Below, piece by piece: positions 63,186-64,000 of a DNA stretch of 64,000 nucleotides; position 1 is the stretch's first letter; each line of letters starts with the position of its first letter. The translations under genes were made by a program, and so were the position numbers. The notes beneath the pieces were generated by a model. That model saw only the letters and a program-made list of their open reading frames with translations. It did not search any database and was not told the DNA's origin. The DNA comes from Phenylobacterium glaciei (GTDB lineage: Bacteria; Pseudomonadota; Alphaproteobacteria; Caulobacterales; Caulobacteraceae): positions 1,699,501-1,763,500 of the forward strand of contig NZ_JAGSGD010000001.1 in NCBI RefSeq assembly GCF_016772415.1, written 5' to 3'.

Positions 63186-63515
63186 ATGAAAGAGAGCCTA
63201 CCCACTTCGGGAGACGACCTGCTGGCCCAGCTGTCGGCGCTGGCCAATCCGCATCGGCTGCGCATCGTCGCGGCCCTGCACCAGGGCGGGCGGCGGTATG
63301 TGAGCCAGCTGGCCCGCGAGATCGGCATCAGCCGGCCGCTGTTGCACCTGCACCTGGCCAAGCTGGAGGAGGCGGGCCTCGTCACCAGCCAGCTGGAGCT
63401 GTCGGCTGACGGCAAGGCGCTGAACTATTTCGAGGCGGCCGACTTCGCCCTGACCCTGACCCCGGCAGCCATCGCCATCGCGGCGGCCAGCCTGACCCCC
63501 AAATCCGAGAGCTAG
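63186..63515 (+). CDS. ArsR-type winged-helix transcriptional regulator
   Basis: 109 residues. Winged helix: LLAQLSALANPHRLRIVAAL (helix one), RYVSQLAREIGISRPLLHLH (helix-turn-helix), LAKLEEAGLVTSQLELSADG (recognition helix end and wing). No Cys metal site (no ELCVCDL-type motif), so it probably senses something other than arsenic-type metals, or responds to redox or a ligand. There is no ribosome site, in keeping with a leaderless transcript. Followed nine bases later by a small membrane protein gene. Confidence 0.85.
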   Translation: MKESLPTSGDDLLAQLSALANPHRLRIVAALHQGGRRYVSQLAREIGISRPLLHLHLAKLEEAGLVTSQLELSADGKALNYFEAADFALTLTPAAIAIAAASLTPKSES

Positions 63516-63524
63516 AGAGACCCC

Positions 63525-63782
63525 ATGTCCGAGCACGTGTTCTTCATCAGCATCAGCCTGGTCCTCGGGACCATCCTTGGCGTCTTCGCCATGCGCTACT
63601 TCGCCATCGTCGCCCAGGCCCGCGCCCGGGTGGCCGAGGACAACGCCTACCGCCTCACCGCCGAGAAGGCTGTCGCCGCCCAGGCGCAGACCGCCACGGC
63701 GCTGGACGCCATGTCCGCCACCCTGGCGGACGTCCACGCCCGGCTGGCCTCGGTGGAGAAGATGCTGAAGGACGTCGGCTGA
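63525..63782 (+). CDS. Small membrane protein with coiled-coil tail
   Basis: 85 residues. An N-terminal helix (FFISISLVLGTILGVFAM) is followed by a heptad-like helical tail (AQARARVAEDNAYRLTAEKA and DAMSATLADVHARLASVEKM), so it probably forms a membrane-anchored oligomer. The family is unknown. GAGAGA before the ATG is a modest ribosome site. Its stop overlaps the next start by one base (TGATG). Likely in the ArsR operon and thus its target. Confidence 0.68.
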   Translation: MSEHVFFISISLVLGTILGVFAMRYFAIVAQARARVAEDNAYRLTAEKAVAAQAQTATALDAMSATLADVHARLASVEKMLKDVG

Positions 63783-63904
63783 TGGTCGACCTGATCCTCA
63801 ACCTGGTGCTGGGCGGCCAGGTCTGGGTGACTGCGCCGCCGGAGTGGGCGCAGGGGCTGGCGGCCTGCGTCCGGACGGCGGCGGAGGTGTTGGCGGCGGT
63901 GTGA
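63782..63904 (+). CDS. 40-residue small protein coupled to the preceding gene
   Basis: ATG 63782 overlaps the TGA of the previous gene; the frame MVDLILNLVLGGQVWVTAPP continues to TGA 63902-63904. The codons are GC-rich at third positions and the overlap implies translational coupling. The first 16 residues are hydrophobic and may reach the membrane. No family is recognised; too short for a homology judgement. Confidence 0.5.
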   Translation: MVDLILNLVLGGQVWVTAPPEWAQGLAACVRTAAEVLAAV

Positions 63905-63918
63905 GAGCCGCTCCGGGT

Positions 63919-64000
63919 TCAACCGATCTCTACCTGTCCCGTGGCGCCGTCGTAGGTCATCCGATACGGGCGCAAGAAGGCGCGCCCCAGGATGACGCGA
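63919..64000 (-). CDS. Retropepsin-like aspartic protease, C-terminal end (partial)
   Basis: The minus strand entering from the right edge reads RVILGRAFLRPYRMTYDGAT then GQVEIG and stops at 63919-63921. The ILGRAFLRPYRMTYD pattern resembles the conserved C-terminal strand of bacterial retropepsin-like proteases (ILGxxFL...). Only 27 codons are visible, so the call is tentative. Convergent with the 40-residue gene. Confidence 0.45.
   Translation of the reverse strand, partial: RVILGRAFLRPYRMTYDGATGQVEIG

Overview
This 64 kb window is high-GC chromosomal DNA of an alphaproteobacterium, most likely in the Caulobacteraceae (Phenylobacterium/Caulobacter type). The evidence is the gene order dgt / SPOR / nagZ / scpA / scpB / tatABC / serS / surE / pcm / LysM-M23 gene / yajC-secD-secF, a DipM-like cell-division protein with a CtrA box and a CcrM-type GANTC site in its promoter, an alphaproteobacterial SOS box (GTTC-N7-GTTC) at uvrA, and the dense compact gene packing. 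The species assignment is inference. I see no rRNA, tRNA, CRISPR array, prophage or insertion sequence.

Layout. 1-18 kb: metabolic and transport genes (glmU end, rpiA, glutathione reductase with an overlapping O-antigen-ligase-like gene, class II DAHP synthase, a MATE pump, two oxidoreductases, glutathione peroxidase, a TPR/O-GlcNAc-transferase-like protein, an MFS symporter, an acyl-CoA synthetase). 18-22.5 kb: ilvD, an Asp/Glu racemase, a toxin-antitoxin pair followed by a decayed copy of the racemase 3' end, and NnrU; this stretch is full of fold-back repeats. 22.9-27.2 kb: small envelope or secreted proteins of unknown role, an epimerase-like protein and exonuclease III. 27.3-30.5 kb: a TonB-dependent receptor coupled to a PepSY membrane protein. 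30.6-49.7 kb: the conserved housekeeping block (erpA, dgt, SPOR, nagZ, scpAB, tatABC, serS, surE, pcm, dipM, yajC-secDF, an Mth938-domain gene, aldo/keto reductase, a PuuD-like membrane protein, a squalene/phytoene-synthase-like gene). 49.7-64 kb: trmFO, GST, uvrA, an enoyl-CoA hydratase/SDR pair, an M19 dipeptidase, a 2OG-Fe(II) oxygenase, an ABC-F ATPase, an MFS transporter, and an ArsR-type regulator with two small downstream proteins.

How the genes work together. The central block combines export (Tat and Sec), chromosome condensation (ScpAB), cell-wall turnover (NagZ, DipM, SPOR) and protein repair (Pcm). Many junctions are 4-base stop/start overlaps using GTG or TTG starts, which implies translational coupling. 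The Mth938-domain gene and the squalene-synthase-like gene resemble the mitochondrial complex I assembly factors NDUFAF3 and NDUFAF6, so this block may also carry respiratory-complex assembly.

Non-coding structure. At least five families of intergenic fold-back repeats are scattered through the window. One family (125-126 bp, four copies) shows compensating base changes in its hairpins. Another (57 bp core) runs into the 3' ends of two genes and supplies their C-terminal residues. No wholly new system is proven here. The most promising leads are the racemase/toxin-antitoxin/racemase-remnant segment, the two candidate complex I assembly genes, and the repeat-derived protein tails.
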